A stretch of DNA of 64,000 nucleotides. Origin: Larix kaempferi. Taxonomy: Eukaryota; Streptophyta; Pinopsida; Pinales; Pinaceae. Both the position numbers and the translations under genes were made by a program. The stretch is taken from NCBI GenBank assembly GCA_027924585.1, contig BSBM01002101.1, positions 248,001 through 312,000 on the forward strand, read 5' to 3'. Shown here in pieces: positions 1-8,086 of this stretch (within the stretch, counting starts at the first letter, position 1; every line of letters starts with the position of its first letter). The notes beneath the pieces were generated by a model, which saw nothing but the letters and a program-made list of their open reading frames with translations, was not told the DNA's origin and ran no database searches.

Positions 1-4
1 TTAA

Positions 5-21
5 GCCCAAGTCTAGCGAAA
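5..21 (-). other. CENP-B-box-like 17-mer (8 of 9 core bases)
   Basis: On the minus strand this reads TTTCGCTAGACTTGGGC. The essential core of the mammalian CENP-B box is nTTCGnnnnAnnCGGGn; the match is complete except that CGGG is TGGG. The missing base is a C followed by G in the box, so the mismatch is what deamination of a methylated CpG would give. About a quarter of the monomers keep the same 17-mer core, for example 1880-1896, 3940-3956 and 4088-4104 in copy 1. Others lose TTCG through CTCTAGAG heads. I saw no monomer with the complete core. A match this good on either strand of a 148-bp monomer has a chance of roughly 3% under equal base frequencies, so coincidence is quite possible. 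Binding by any CENP-B-like protein is not shown. Confidence 0.35.
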
Positions 22-158
22 ATGCAGAGTTGAGTTTCGACTTTCACCAACTTCTTGGAATTGAAAATTGAGCACAGATTTGGATGTCCTATTGGTAGAC
101 AAATGCGCACGCCAACTTTCGTGACGTTCCAAGCTATTTTTGCGCCCTTTAATTCCAA

Positions 159-307
159 GTCTAGCGAAAAAAGCATTGTCGAGTTTCAACTTTGACCAAC
201 TTCTTGGAATTGAAATTTGAGAATAGTTTTGGATGTCCCACTGGTAGACAAGCGTCCATGCCAACTTTCATGACGTTCCAAGCTATTTTCTCCCCCATTA
301 AGCCCAA
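159..307. repeat. Class A monomer (example, monomer 2)
   Basis: Class A is recognised by AAATTTGAGAATAG in the middle, usually followed by CATTGGTAGACAAGCGTCC. It is the commonest class, roughly half of the monomers in a unit. This example also carries the AAAAAAGCAT variant after its head. The same variant occurs in monomers 11 (1441) and 30 (4242) and marks related positions inside the unit. Confidence 0.7.
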
Positions 308-325
308 CTCTAGTGAAAACGTACG

Positions 326-338
326 GTCGAGTTTCGAC
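326..338. repeat. Short inverted repeat GTCGA-GTT-TCGAC
   Basis: Five-base arms flank a three-base centre. The motif recurs in monomers that have GGTCGAGTTTCGAC and is lost where the second arm reads TCAAC. Short dyads are common in centromeric satellites, but arms this short would form only a weak hairpin. Confidence 0.5.
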
Positions 339-695
339 TTTCACCAACTTCTCGGAATTGAAAATTGAGCATAGATTTGGATGTCCAATTTGTAGACATG
401 CACGCACAGCAACTTTCGTGATGCTACAAGCTAATTTAACACCCTTTAAGCTCAAGTCTAGCAAAAACGCATGATGGCATTTTGACTTTGAAAAACTTAT
501 TGGAATTGAAATTTGAGAATAGATTTGGATGTCCCATTGGTAAACAAGCGTGCACGCCAAATTTGGTGAGGTTTCGAGTTATTTTCTCTCCCTTTAATCC
601 CAAGTCTAGTGAAGACGCACGATCGAGTTTCAACTTTGACCAACTTCTTGGAATTGAAATTTGAGCATAGATTTGTATGTCCCGTTGGTAGACAA

Positions 696-703
696 GTGCG
701 CAC
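696..703. repeat. 8-bp palindrome GTGCGCAC in class B monomers
   Basis: The sequence GACAAGTGCGCACGCC contains a perfect 8-bp palindrome with two CpG-containing arms. It is typical of class B monomers and is replaced by AAGCGTCCA in class A, so it serves as a class marker. No function is implied. Confidence 0.6.
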
Positions 704-857
704 GCCAACTTTCGTTACATTCCGAGCTATTTTCTTCCCCTTTAAGCCAAACTCTAGAGAAAATGCGCAGTCGAGTTTCAACTTTGACTAACTTCTCGGA
801 ATTGAAATTTGAGAATTGATTTGGATGTCACATTGTTAGACAAGCGTCCACGCCAAC

Positions 858-885
858 TTTCGTGACGTTGCGAGTTTCGACTTTC
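858..885. repeat. Fixed 49-bp deletion joining monomers 6 and 7
   Basis: The end of monomer 6 (GTGACGTTG) runs directly into the middle of monomer 7 (CGAGTTTCGAC) at 871-874. The spacer and the head of monomer 7 are missing, so the head-to-head distance is 247 bp instead of 296. The tetramer CGAG occurs at both ends of the lost segment in normal monomers, which fits a deletion between short direct repeats. The same junction is present in every unit, at 10872, 20870, 30868, 40866, 50866 and 60864, so it arose before the 10-kb unit was amplified. It is a clean phase marker. Confidence 0.93.
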
Positions 886-1147
886 ACCAACTTCTCGGAA
901 TTGAAAATTGAGCATAGATTTAGATTTCCCGTTGGTAGACAAGTGCGCACACCAACTTTCATGACGTTCCGACGTATTTTCCCACATTTTAAGCCCAGGT
1001 CTAGCGAAAACGCACAGTGGAGTTTCGACTTTCACCAACTTCTCGAAATTGAAATTTGAGAATAGTTTTGGATGTCCCATTGGTAGAAAAGTGTCCACAC
1101 CAACTTTCGTGACATTTCGAGCTATTTTATCCCCCCTTTAAGCACAA

Positions 1148-1292
1148 CTCTAGAGAAAACGCACGGTCCCGTTTCGGCTTTGACCAACTTCTCGGAATTG
1201 AAAACTGAGAATAGATTTGGATGTCCTTGTAGACATGCCCACACAGCAACTTTTGTGACGTTACGAGCTAATTTCACACCCTTTAAACTCAA
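1148..1292. repeat. Short monomer 9 (145 bp) with fixed 3-bp deletion
   Basis: Near 1226 it reads GATGTCCTTGTAGACATG where related class C monomers read GATGTCCCATTTGTAGACATG. The change occurs in all copies (11227, 21225, 31223, 41221, 51221 and 61219). Confidence 0.85.
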
Positions 1293-1885
1293 GTCTAGCG
1301 AAAACGCATGGTGGCATTTCGACCTTGATCAACTTCTCGGAATTGGAAATTGAGCACATATTTGGATGTACCATTGGTAGACAAGTGCGCACACCAACTT
1401 TCGTGACATTCCAAGCTATTTTCCCGCCTTTTAATTCCAAGTCTAGCGAAAAAAGCATGCTCGAGCTTCGACTTTCACCAACTTCTCGGAATTGAAAATT
1501 GAGCATAGATTTGGATGTCCCATTTGTAGACATGCGTGCACGGCAACTTTCGTGACGCTACGAGCTAATTTCACACCCTTTAAGCTCAAGTCTAGCGAAA
1601 ACGCATGGTGGCATTTCGAATTTGACCAACTTCTTGGAATTGAAATTTGAGAATAGATTTGAAAGTCACATTGTTAGACAAGCATCCACGCCAACTTTCA
1701 TAACGTTTCGAGCTTTTTTCTCCCCCTTTAAGCCCAAGTCTAGCGAAAACGCACGGATGAGTTTCGACTTTCACCAACTTCTCAAAATTTAAAATAGAGC
1801 ATGTATTTGGATGTCCCGTTGGTAGACAAGTGCGCACGCCAACTTCCTTCACATTCCGAGCTATTTTCCTACCTTTTAAGCCCAA

Positions 1886-2761
1886 GTCTAGCGAAAACGC
1901 ACGGTCGAGTTTCAACTTTAACCAACTTCTCGGAATTGAAATTTGAGAATAGTTTTGGATGTCTTATTGGTAGACAAGCGTCCACACCAACTTTCGTCAC
2001 ATTCTGAGCTATTTTATCCCCCTTTAAGCCCAACTCTAGAGAAAACGCACGGTCGCGTTTCGTCTTTGACCTACTTCTCGGAATTGAAAACTGAGAAAAG
2101 ATTTGGATGTCCCATTTTCTAACATGCGTGGACAACAACTTTCGTGACGTTACGAGCTAATTTCACACCCTTTAAGCTCAAGTCTAACGAAAATTTTGAC
2201 TTTGACCAACTTCTGGGAATTGAAATTTGAGAATAGATTTGGATGTCTCGTTGGTAGACAAGTGCGCATGCCAACTTTCGTGATGTTCCGAGCTATTTTC
2301 CCACCCTTTAAGCCCAAGTCTAGCGAAAACACATGGTCGAGTTTCAACTTTGACCAATTTCCCGAAATTGAAATTTGAGAATAGTTTTGGATGTCCCATT
2401 GGTAAACAAGCATCCATGCCAACTTTCGTGACGTGCCGACCTATTTTCTGCCCCATTAAGCCCAACTCTAGTGAAAACGTACGGTCGAGTTTCGAATTTC
2501 ACCAACTTCTCCGAATTGAAAATTGAGCATAGATTTGGATGTCCCATTTGTAGACATGCGCACACAGCAAAATTCATGACGTTACGAGCTAATTTCACAC
2601 CCTTTAAGCTCAAGTCTAGCGAAAACACATGGTGGCATTTCGACTTTGACCAACTTCTGGGAATTGAAATTTGAGAATAGATTTGGATGTCCCGTTGGTA
2701 GACAAGTGTGCACGCCAACGTTCGTGACGTTACGAGCTAATTTCACACCCTTTAAGCTCAA
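1886..2761. repeat. Older segmental duplication, left member (monomers 14-19)
   Basis: Monomers 14, 15, 17, 18 and 19 correspond in order to monomers 31-35 at 4390-5129. Shared marks are GAGCTATTTTATCCCCC at the end of 14 and 31, the class C monomers 15 and 32, CGACCTATTTTCTGCCCCAT after 17 and 33, CTCTAGTGAAAACGTA(C/T)GG at the head of 18 and 34, and TGGTGGCATTTCGAC in 19 and 35. Monomer 16, the one with the 12-bp deletion, is extra on this side. Monomers 2-4 (159-603) form a weaker third member with the same CTCTAGTGAAAACGTACGG head at 308. Confidence 0.7.
2182..2317. repeat. Short monomer 16 (136 bp) with fixed 12-bp deletion
   Basis: The head reads GTCTAACGAAAATTTTGAC, lacking the CGCATGGTGGCA-like stretch that related monomers (for example monomer 19 at 2614) have between GAAAA and TTTGAC. 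The rest of the monomer is normal. The deletion is present in all seven copies, with junctions near 2191, 12192, 22190, 32188, 42186, 52186 and 62184. Confidence 0.9.
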
Positions 2762-3501
2762 GTCTAGAGAAAACGCATGGTGGCGTTTCGACTTTGACCA
2801 AGTTCTGGGAATTGAAATTTGCGAATAGATTTGGATGTCCCGTTGGTAGACAAGTGCCCATGCCAACTTTCATGATGTTCCAAGGTATTTTATCCCCCTT
2901 TAAGCCCAAGTCTAGAGAAAACGCACGGCCGCGTTTCGGGTTTGACCTACTTCTCGGAATTGAAAATTGAGAATAGATTCGGACGTCCCATTTGTAGACT
3001 GGTGTGCACACCAACTTTCGTGACGTTCCAAGCTATTTTTTCACCCTTTAAGCTCAAGCCTAGCAAAAACGCACGGTCGATTTTCGACATTCACCAACTT
3101 CTCGAATTTGAAAATTGAGCATTGATTTGGATTTCCCATTGGTAGACAAGTGCGCACGCCAACGCTCATGACGTTCCGAGCTATTTTCCCACCCTTTAAG
3201 CTTAAGTCTAGCGAAAACGAATGGTGGCGTTTCGACTTTGACCAAGTTCTGGGAATTGAAATTTGAGAATAGATTTGGATGTCCCGTTGGTAGACAAGTG
3301 CCCATGCCAACGTTCGGGACGTTCCGAGGTATTTTCTCGCCCTTTAAGCCCAACTCTAGAGAAAACGCACGATCGCGTTTCGGGTTTGACCTGCTTCTCG
3401 GAATTGAAAATCGGGAATAGATTTGGATGTCCCATTTGTAGACATGCGTGCAAAGCAAATTTCGTGACGTTATGAGCTAATTTCACACCCTGTAAGCTAA
3501 A
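2762..3501. repeat. Duplicated segment, monomers 20-21 and 23-24
   Basis: Monomers 20 (2762) and 23 (3206) share TGGTGGCGTTTCGAC, GACCAAGTTCTGGGAATTG and CAAGTGCCCATGCCAAC. The monomers after them, 21 (2910) and 24 (3354), share CGCGTTTCGGGTTTGACCT, which I did not see elsewhere in the unit. The spacing is three monomers (444 bp). This is a local copy of at least two monomers, older than the amplification of the 10-kb unit because the two copies have diverged while remaining the same in all units. Confidence 0.8.
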
Positions 3502-3797
3502 GTCTAGCGAAAACATATGGTGGCGTTTCGACTTTGACCAACCTATGGGAATTGAAAATTAAGAATAGATTTAGATGTCCCATTGGTAGACAAGCGTCCA
3601 CGCCAACTTTCATGATGTTTCGAGCTTTGTTCTCCCCCTTTAAGCCCAAGTCTACTGAAAACACACGGTCGAATTTCGACTTTCACCAAATTCTTGGAAT
3701 TGAAAATTGAGCATAGATTTGGATTTCCCGTTGGTAGAAAAGTGTGCACGCCAACGTTCGCGATGTTCTGAGCTATTTTACCACCCTTTAAGCCCAA

Positions 3798-3945
3798 GTC
3801 TAGCGAAAACACACTGTCGAGGTTTGACTTCGACGAACTTTGCTGAATGGAAAATTGAGCGTAGATTTGGATGTCCCGTTGGTAGACAAGTCCGCACGCC
3901 AACTTTCGTGATGTTCCGAGCTATTTTCCCACCCTTTAATCCCAA
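3798..3945. repeat. Class B monomer (example, monomer 27)
   Basis: Class B has AAAATTGAGC(A/G)TAG in the middle, usually followed by CGTTGGTAGACAAGTGCGCACG, and tends to be preceded by a spacer of the TTTTCCCACCCTTT type. This example has GAGCGTAG and GTCCGCACG variants. Class B alternates with class A over much of the unit, but the alternation is broken in several places, for example at monomers 10-11, 26-27 and 54-60. Confidence 0.65.
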
Positions 3946-4093
3946 GTCTAGCGAAAACGCACGGTCGAGTTTCAACTTTGACCACCTTCTCGGAATTGAA
4001 ATTTGAGAATAGTTTTGGATGTCCCATTGGTAGACAAGCGTCCATGCCAACTTTCCTGATGTTCCGAACTATTTTCTCCCCCTTTAAGCCCAA
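3946..4093. repeat. Representative consensus-like 148-bp monomer (monomer 28)
   Basis: This monomer is close to the family average and is a convenient type example. From its head it reads GTCTAGCGAAAACGCACGG, then TCGAGTTTCAACTTTGACC, then GGAATTGAAATTTGAGAATAG, TTTTGGATGTCCCATTGG, TAGACAAGCGTCC, ATGCCAACTTTC, and ends in a pyrimidine-rich tract before TTAAGCCC. The length is about one nucleosome core (147 bp). Because 148 is not a multiple of three, a reading frame moves by one position from each monomer to the next. No protein could be conserved as a simple tandem of this unit. Confidence 0.9.
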
Positions 4094-4537
4094 GTCTAGC
4101 GAAAACGGACGGTTGAGTTTTGACTTTGAACAACTTCACGGAATTGAAAATTGAGCATAGATTTGGATGTCCCATTGGTAGACAAGTGCGCATGCCAACT
4201 TTCATGGTGTTCCGAGCTATTTTCCCGCCCTATAATCCCAAGTCTAGCAAAAAAAGCATGGTCGATTTTCAACTTTGCCAACTTCTCGGAATTGAAATTT
4301 GAGAATAGTTTTGGATGTCCCATTGGTAGACAAGCGTCCATGCCAACTTTCGTGACGTTTCGAGCTATTTTCTCCCCCTTTAAGCCCAAGTTTAGTGAAA
4401 ACGAACGGTCGAGTTTCAACTTTGACCAACTTCTTGGAATTGAAATTTGAGAATAGTTTTGGATGTCCCATTGGTAGACAAGTGTCCACACCAACTTTCA
4501 TCACATTTCGAGCTATTTTATCCCCCTTTAAGCCCAA

Positions 4538-4686
4538 CTCTACTGAAAAACACACGGTCGCGTTTCGGCTTTGACCTACTTCTCGGAATTGAAAATTGAG
4601 AATAGATTTGGATGTCCCATTTGTGGACATGCGTACACAACAACTTTCGTGACGTTACGAGCTAATTTCACACCCTTTAAGCTCAA
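4538..4686. repeat. Class C monomer (example, monomer 32)
   Basis: Class C has TTTCGGCTTTGACCTAC early, AAAATTGAGAATAG in the middle and CATTTGTAGACATGCG or, here, CATTTGTGGACATGCG instead of the usual TTGGTAGACAAG. It is often followed by the distinctive spacer TACGAGCTAATTTCACACCC. Other members include monomers 15 (2034), 21 (2910), 24 (3354), 39 (5573) and 41 (5869). In copy 1 this monomer is 149 bp because of an extra A near 4550; in all other copies it is 148 bp. Confidence 0.65.
4661..4680. repeat. GCTAATTTCACACCC-type spacer (one of 12 per unit)
   Basis: Most monomers end in GCTATTTTC followed by a C-rich tract. A subset instead reads GCTAATTTCACACCCTTTAA. In copy 1 this variant starts at 430 (as GCTAATTTAACACCC), 1267, 1564, 2156, 2588, 2736, 3476, 4661, 4957, 6139, 7175 and 7618. 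It commonly follows a class C monomer or a monomer with TTTGTAGACATG, so the two variants have usually travelled together as a linked haplotype. Confidence 0.75.
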
Positions 4687-4982
4687 GTCTAGCGAAAAAT
4701 CACGGTCGAGTTTCAACTTTGACCAACTTCCCGGAATTTAAATTTGAGAATAGTTTGGGATGTCCCATTGGTAGACAAGCGTCCACACCAACTTCCGTGA
4801 CGTTCCGACCTATTTTCTGCCCCATTAAGCCCAACTCTAGTGAAAACGTATGGTCGAGTTTTGACTTTCACCAACTTCTCGGAATTAAAAATTGAGCATA
4901 TATTTGGATGTCCCATTTGTAGACATGCACGCACAACAAATTTCGTGACGTTAAGAGCTAATTTCACACCCTTTAAGCTCAA

Positions 4983-5572
4983 GTGTAGTGAAAACGCATG
5001 GTGGCATTTCGACTTTGACCAACTTCTTGAATTGAAATTTGAGAATAGATTTGGATGTACCGTTGGTAGACAAGTGCGCACGCCAACTTTCGTGACGTTT
5101 TGAGTTATTTACCCACCCTTTAAGCCCAAGTCTAGCAAAAACGCAGGATCGAGTTTCAACTTTGACCAACTTCTTGGAATTGAAGTTTGAGAATAGATTT
5201 GGATGTCCCATTGGTAGACAAGCGTCCATGCCAACTTTCGTGACGTTTCGAGCTATTTTCTCCTCCTTTAATCCCAAGTCTAGCGAAAACGCACGGTCGA
5301 GTTTCGACTTTGACCAGCTTCGCGGAATTGAAAATTGAGCATAGATTTGGATTCCCTGTTGGTCGACAACTGCACACGCCAACTTTCGTGATGTTCCGAG
5401 AAATTCTCCACCCTTTAAGGCTAAGTCTAGCAAAAACGCACGGTCGAGTTTCGGCTTTGACCAACTTCTCGGAATTGAAATTTGAGAATAGATTTGGATA
5501 TCCCATAGGTAGACAACCGTGCACGCCAACTTTCGTGATGTTCTGAGCTATTTTATTCCCCTTTATGCCCAA
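4983..5572. repeat. Region with two 147-bp monomers (35 and 37)
   Basis: Head spacings here are 147 (4983 to 5130), 148, 147 (5278 to 5425) and 148. A 147-bp monomer keeps the reading frame, unlike the usual 148. This explains why the longest open frames in the unit, 192 codons at 4951-5529 and 173 codons at 5156-5677 on the minus strand, lie here and recur in each unit. They have no start context, no unique sequence and overlap frames on both strands, so I do not annotate them as genes. Confidence 0.8.
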
Positions 5573-6164
5573 CACTAGAGAAAACGCACGGTTGCATTTC
5601 GGCTTTGACCTACTTCTCGGAATTGAAAATTGAGAATAGATTTGGATGTCCCATTTGTAGACATGCGCGCACAGCAACGTTCGTGACGTTCCGAGCTATT
5701 TTCTCCCCCTTTAAGACCAACTCTAGCGAAAACGCACGATCAAGTTTCAACTTTGACCAACTTCTCAGAATTGAAATTTGAGAATAGTTTTGGATGTCCC
5801 ATTGGTAGACAAGTGTCCACACGAACTTTCGTGACATTCCGAGCTATTTTCTCCCCCTTTAAGCCCAACTCTAGAGAAAACGCACGGTCTCGTTTCGGCT
5901 TTGACCTACTTCTCGGAATTGAAAATTGAGAATCGATTTGGATGTCCCATTTGTAGACATGCGCGCACAGCAACTTTCATGACGTTCCGAGCTATTTTCT
6001 CCCCCTTTATGCACAACTCTAGAGAAAACGCACGATCAAGTTTCAACTTTGACCAACTTTTCGGAATTGAAATTTGAGAATATTTTTGGATGTCCCATTG
6101 GTAGACAAGCGTCCACACCAACTTTCGTGACGTTACGAGCTAATTTCACACCCTTTAAGCTCAA
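5573..6164. repeat. Tandem duplication of a monomer pair inside the unit (39-40 and 41-42)
   Basis: Monomers 39 and 41 (5573, 5869) are class C, with TTTCGGCTTTGACCTAC and ATGCGCGCACAGCAAC. Monomers 40 and 42 (5721, 6017) are class A, with GCACGATCAAGTTTCAAC. Both pairs share the tail TCCGAGCTATTTTCTCCCCC after their first member. The two 296-bp pairs resemble each other more than they resemble their other neighbours, which indicates a local duplication of a two-monomer unit. It is present in every full unit (second copy at 15573-16164, and so on). Confidence 0.8.
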
Positions 6165-8086
6165 GCCTAGAGAAAACTCATGGTGGCGTTTTGACTTTGA
6201 CCAACTTCTCGTAATTGAAAATTGAGCATAGATTTGGATGTACCGTTGGTAGACAAGTGCGCATGCCAACTTTCGTTACGTTCTGAGCTATTTTCTCACC
6301 CTTTAAGCCCAAGTCTAGCGAAAAAACACGGTCGAGTTTCAACTTTGACCAACTTCTCGAAATTGAAATTCAAGAATAGTTTTGGATGTCCTATTGGTAG
6401 ACAAGCGTCCACAGCAACTTTCGTGACATTCCGAGCTATTTTCTCCCCCTTTATGCCCAAGTCTAGAGAAAACACACGTTCAAGTTTCGACTTTGACGAA
6501 CTTCACGGAATTCAAAATTAAGCATAGATTTGGATGTTCCGTTGGTAGACAAGTGAGCACGCCAACTTTCGTGACTTTTCGAGCTATTTTCCCACCCTTT
6601 AAGCCCAAGTCTAGCGTAAACGCACGGTTGCGTTTCAACTTTGAGCAGCTTCTCCGAATTGAATTGTGAGAATAGATTTGGATGTCCCATTTGTAGACAA
6701 GCGTCCATGCCAACTTTCGTGACGTTTCGATCTATTTTCTCCCCCTTTAATCCCAAGTATAGCAAAAACGCACCATCGAGTTTCGACTTTGACCAAATTC
6801 ACCAAATTGAAAATTGAGCATAAATTTGGATGTCCCGTTGGTAGACAAGTGCGCACGCCAACTTTCGTGATGTTCCAAGCTATTTTCTCACCGTTTAAGC
6901 CCAAGTCTAGCAAAAACGCATATTCGATTTTCAACTTTTACCAACTTCTCGAAATTTAAATTTGAGAATAGATTTGGATGTCCCATTGGTAGACAAGCGT
7001 CCATGCCAACTTTCATGACGTTTCGAGCTTTTTTCTCCCCCTTTAACCCCAAGACCAGCGAAAACGCACGGTCGAGTTTCGACTTTGACCAACTTCTCGG
7101 AATTAAAAATTTAGAATCGATTCGGATGACCCATTTGTAGACATGCACGCACAACAACTTTCATGACGTTACGAGCTAATTTCACACCCTTTAAGCCCAA
7201 TTCTAGAGAAAACGCATGATCCAGTTTCAACTTTGACCACCTTCTTCGAATTGAAATTTGAGAATAGTTTTAGATGTCCCATTGGTAGACAAGCATCCAC
7301 ACAAACTTTGTGACGTTCCGAGCTATTTTCTCTCCCTTTAAGCCCAAGTCTAGCGAAAACGCACGGACGATTTTCGACTTTCAACAACTTCTCGGAATTG
7401 AAAATTGAGCATAGATTTGGATGTCCCATTGGTAAACAAGTGCGCACACCAACTTTCATGACGTTCCGAGGTATTTTCCCACCCTTTAATCCCAAGTCTA
7501 GCGAAAATGCATGGTCGCCTTACGGCTTTGACCTACTTCTAGGAATTTAAAACGTAGAATAGATTTGGATGTCCCATTTGTAGACATGCGCGCACAACAC
7601 ATTTCGTGATGCTACGAGCTAATTTCACACCCTTTAAACTCAAGTCTAGTGAAAACGCATTGTGGCATTTCGACCTTGACCAACTTCACGGAATCGAAAA
7701 TTGAGCATAGATTTGGATGTCCCGTTGGTAAACAAGTGTGCACGCCAACTTTCGTGACGTTCCGAGCTATTTTCCAACCCTTTAAGCCCAAGTCTAGCGT
7801 AAACGCATGGTCGCGTTTCAACTTTGACTAACTTCTCAGAATTGAAATTTGAGAATAGATTTGGATGTCCCATTGGTAGACAAGCGTCCACACCAACGTT
7901 CGTGAAATTTCGAGCTATTTTTCCTGCTTTAAGCCAAACTCTAGAGAAAACGCGCGGTCGAATTTCAACTCTGACCAACTTCTCGGAATTGAAATTTGAG
8001 AATATTTTTGGATGTCACACTGGTAGAAAAGCGTCCACACCAACTTTCGTAATGTTCCGAGCTATTTTCTACCCCTTTAAGCCTAA

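Larger units (their letters stand above)
4390..5129. repeat. Older segmental duplication, right member (monomers 31-35)
   Basis: This is the counterpart of monomers 14-19, sixteen monomers (2,369 bp) downstream when monomers 17 and 33 are compared. The correspondence in order implies an earlier repeat level of about 15-16 monomers, now diverged, that was later captured inside the 68-monomer unit. Confidence 0.7.

Noticed and set aside
113-128. TTTCGTGACGTTCC as a CENP-B box
   Set aside because: It has TTCG but fails at the A and CGGG positions of the core; the minus-strand motif at the monomer head is a much better match.
865-880. Junction at 871 as an insertion site of a mobile element
   Set aside because: Nothing is inserted there. 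The flanks are both satellite and the distance is shorter by 49 bp, so it is a deletion.
1720-1732. Pyrimidine tract TTTTCTCCCCCTTT as a triplex-forming or splice-site signal
   Set aside because: The tract is only about 14 bases, varies in sequence between monomers, and has no exon or mirror partner nearby.
2588-2603. GCTAATTTCACACCC spacer as a promoter or TATA-like element
   Set aside because: It is one of two or three alternative spacer forms scattered through the unit, with no transcribed gene beside it.
4951-5529. Open frame of 192 codons on the minus strand, repeated in every unit
   Set aside because: It spans about four satellite monomers, exists only because two of them are 147 bp, overlaps other frames on both strands, and its predicted protein is the translated satellite. 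There is no unique sequence or gene context.
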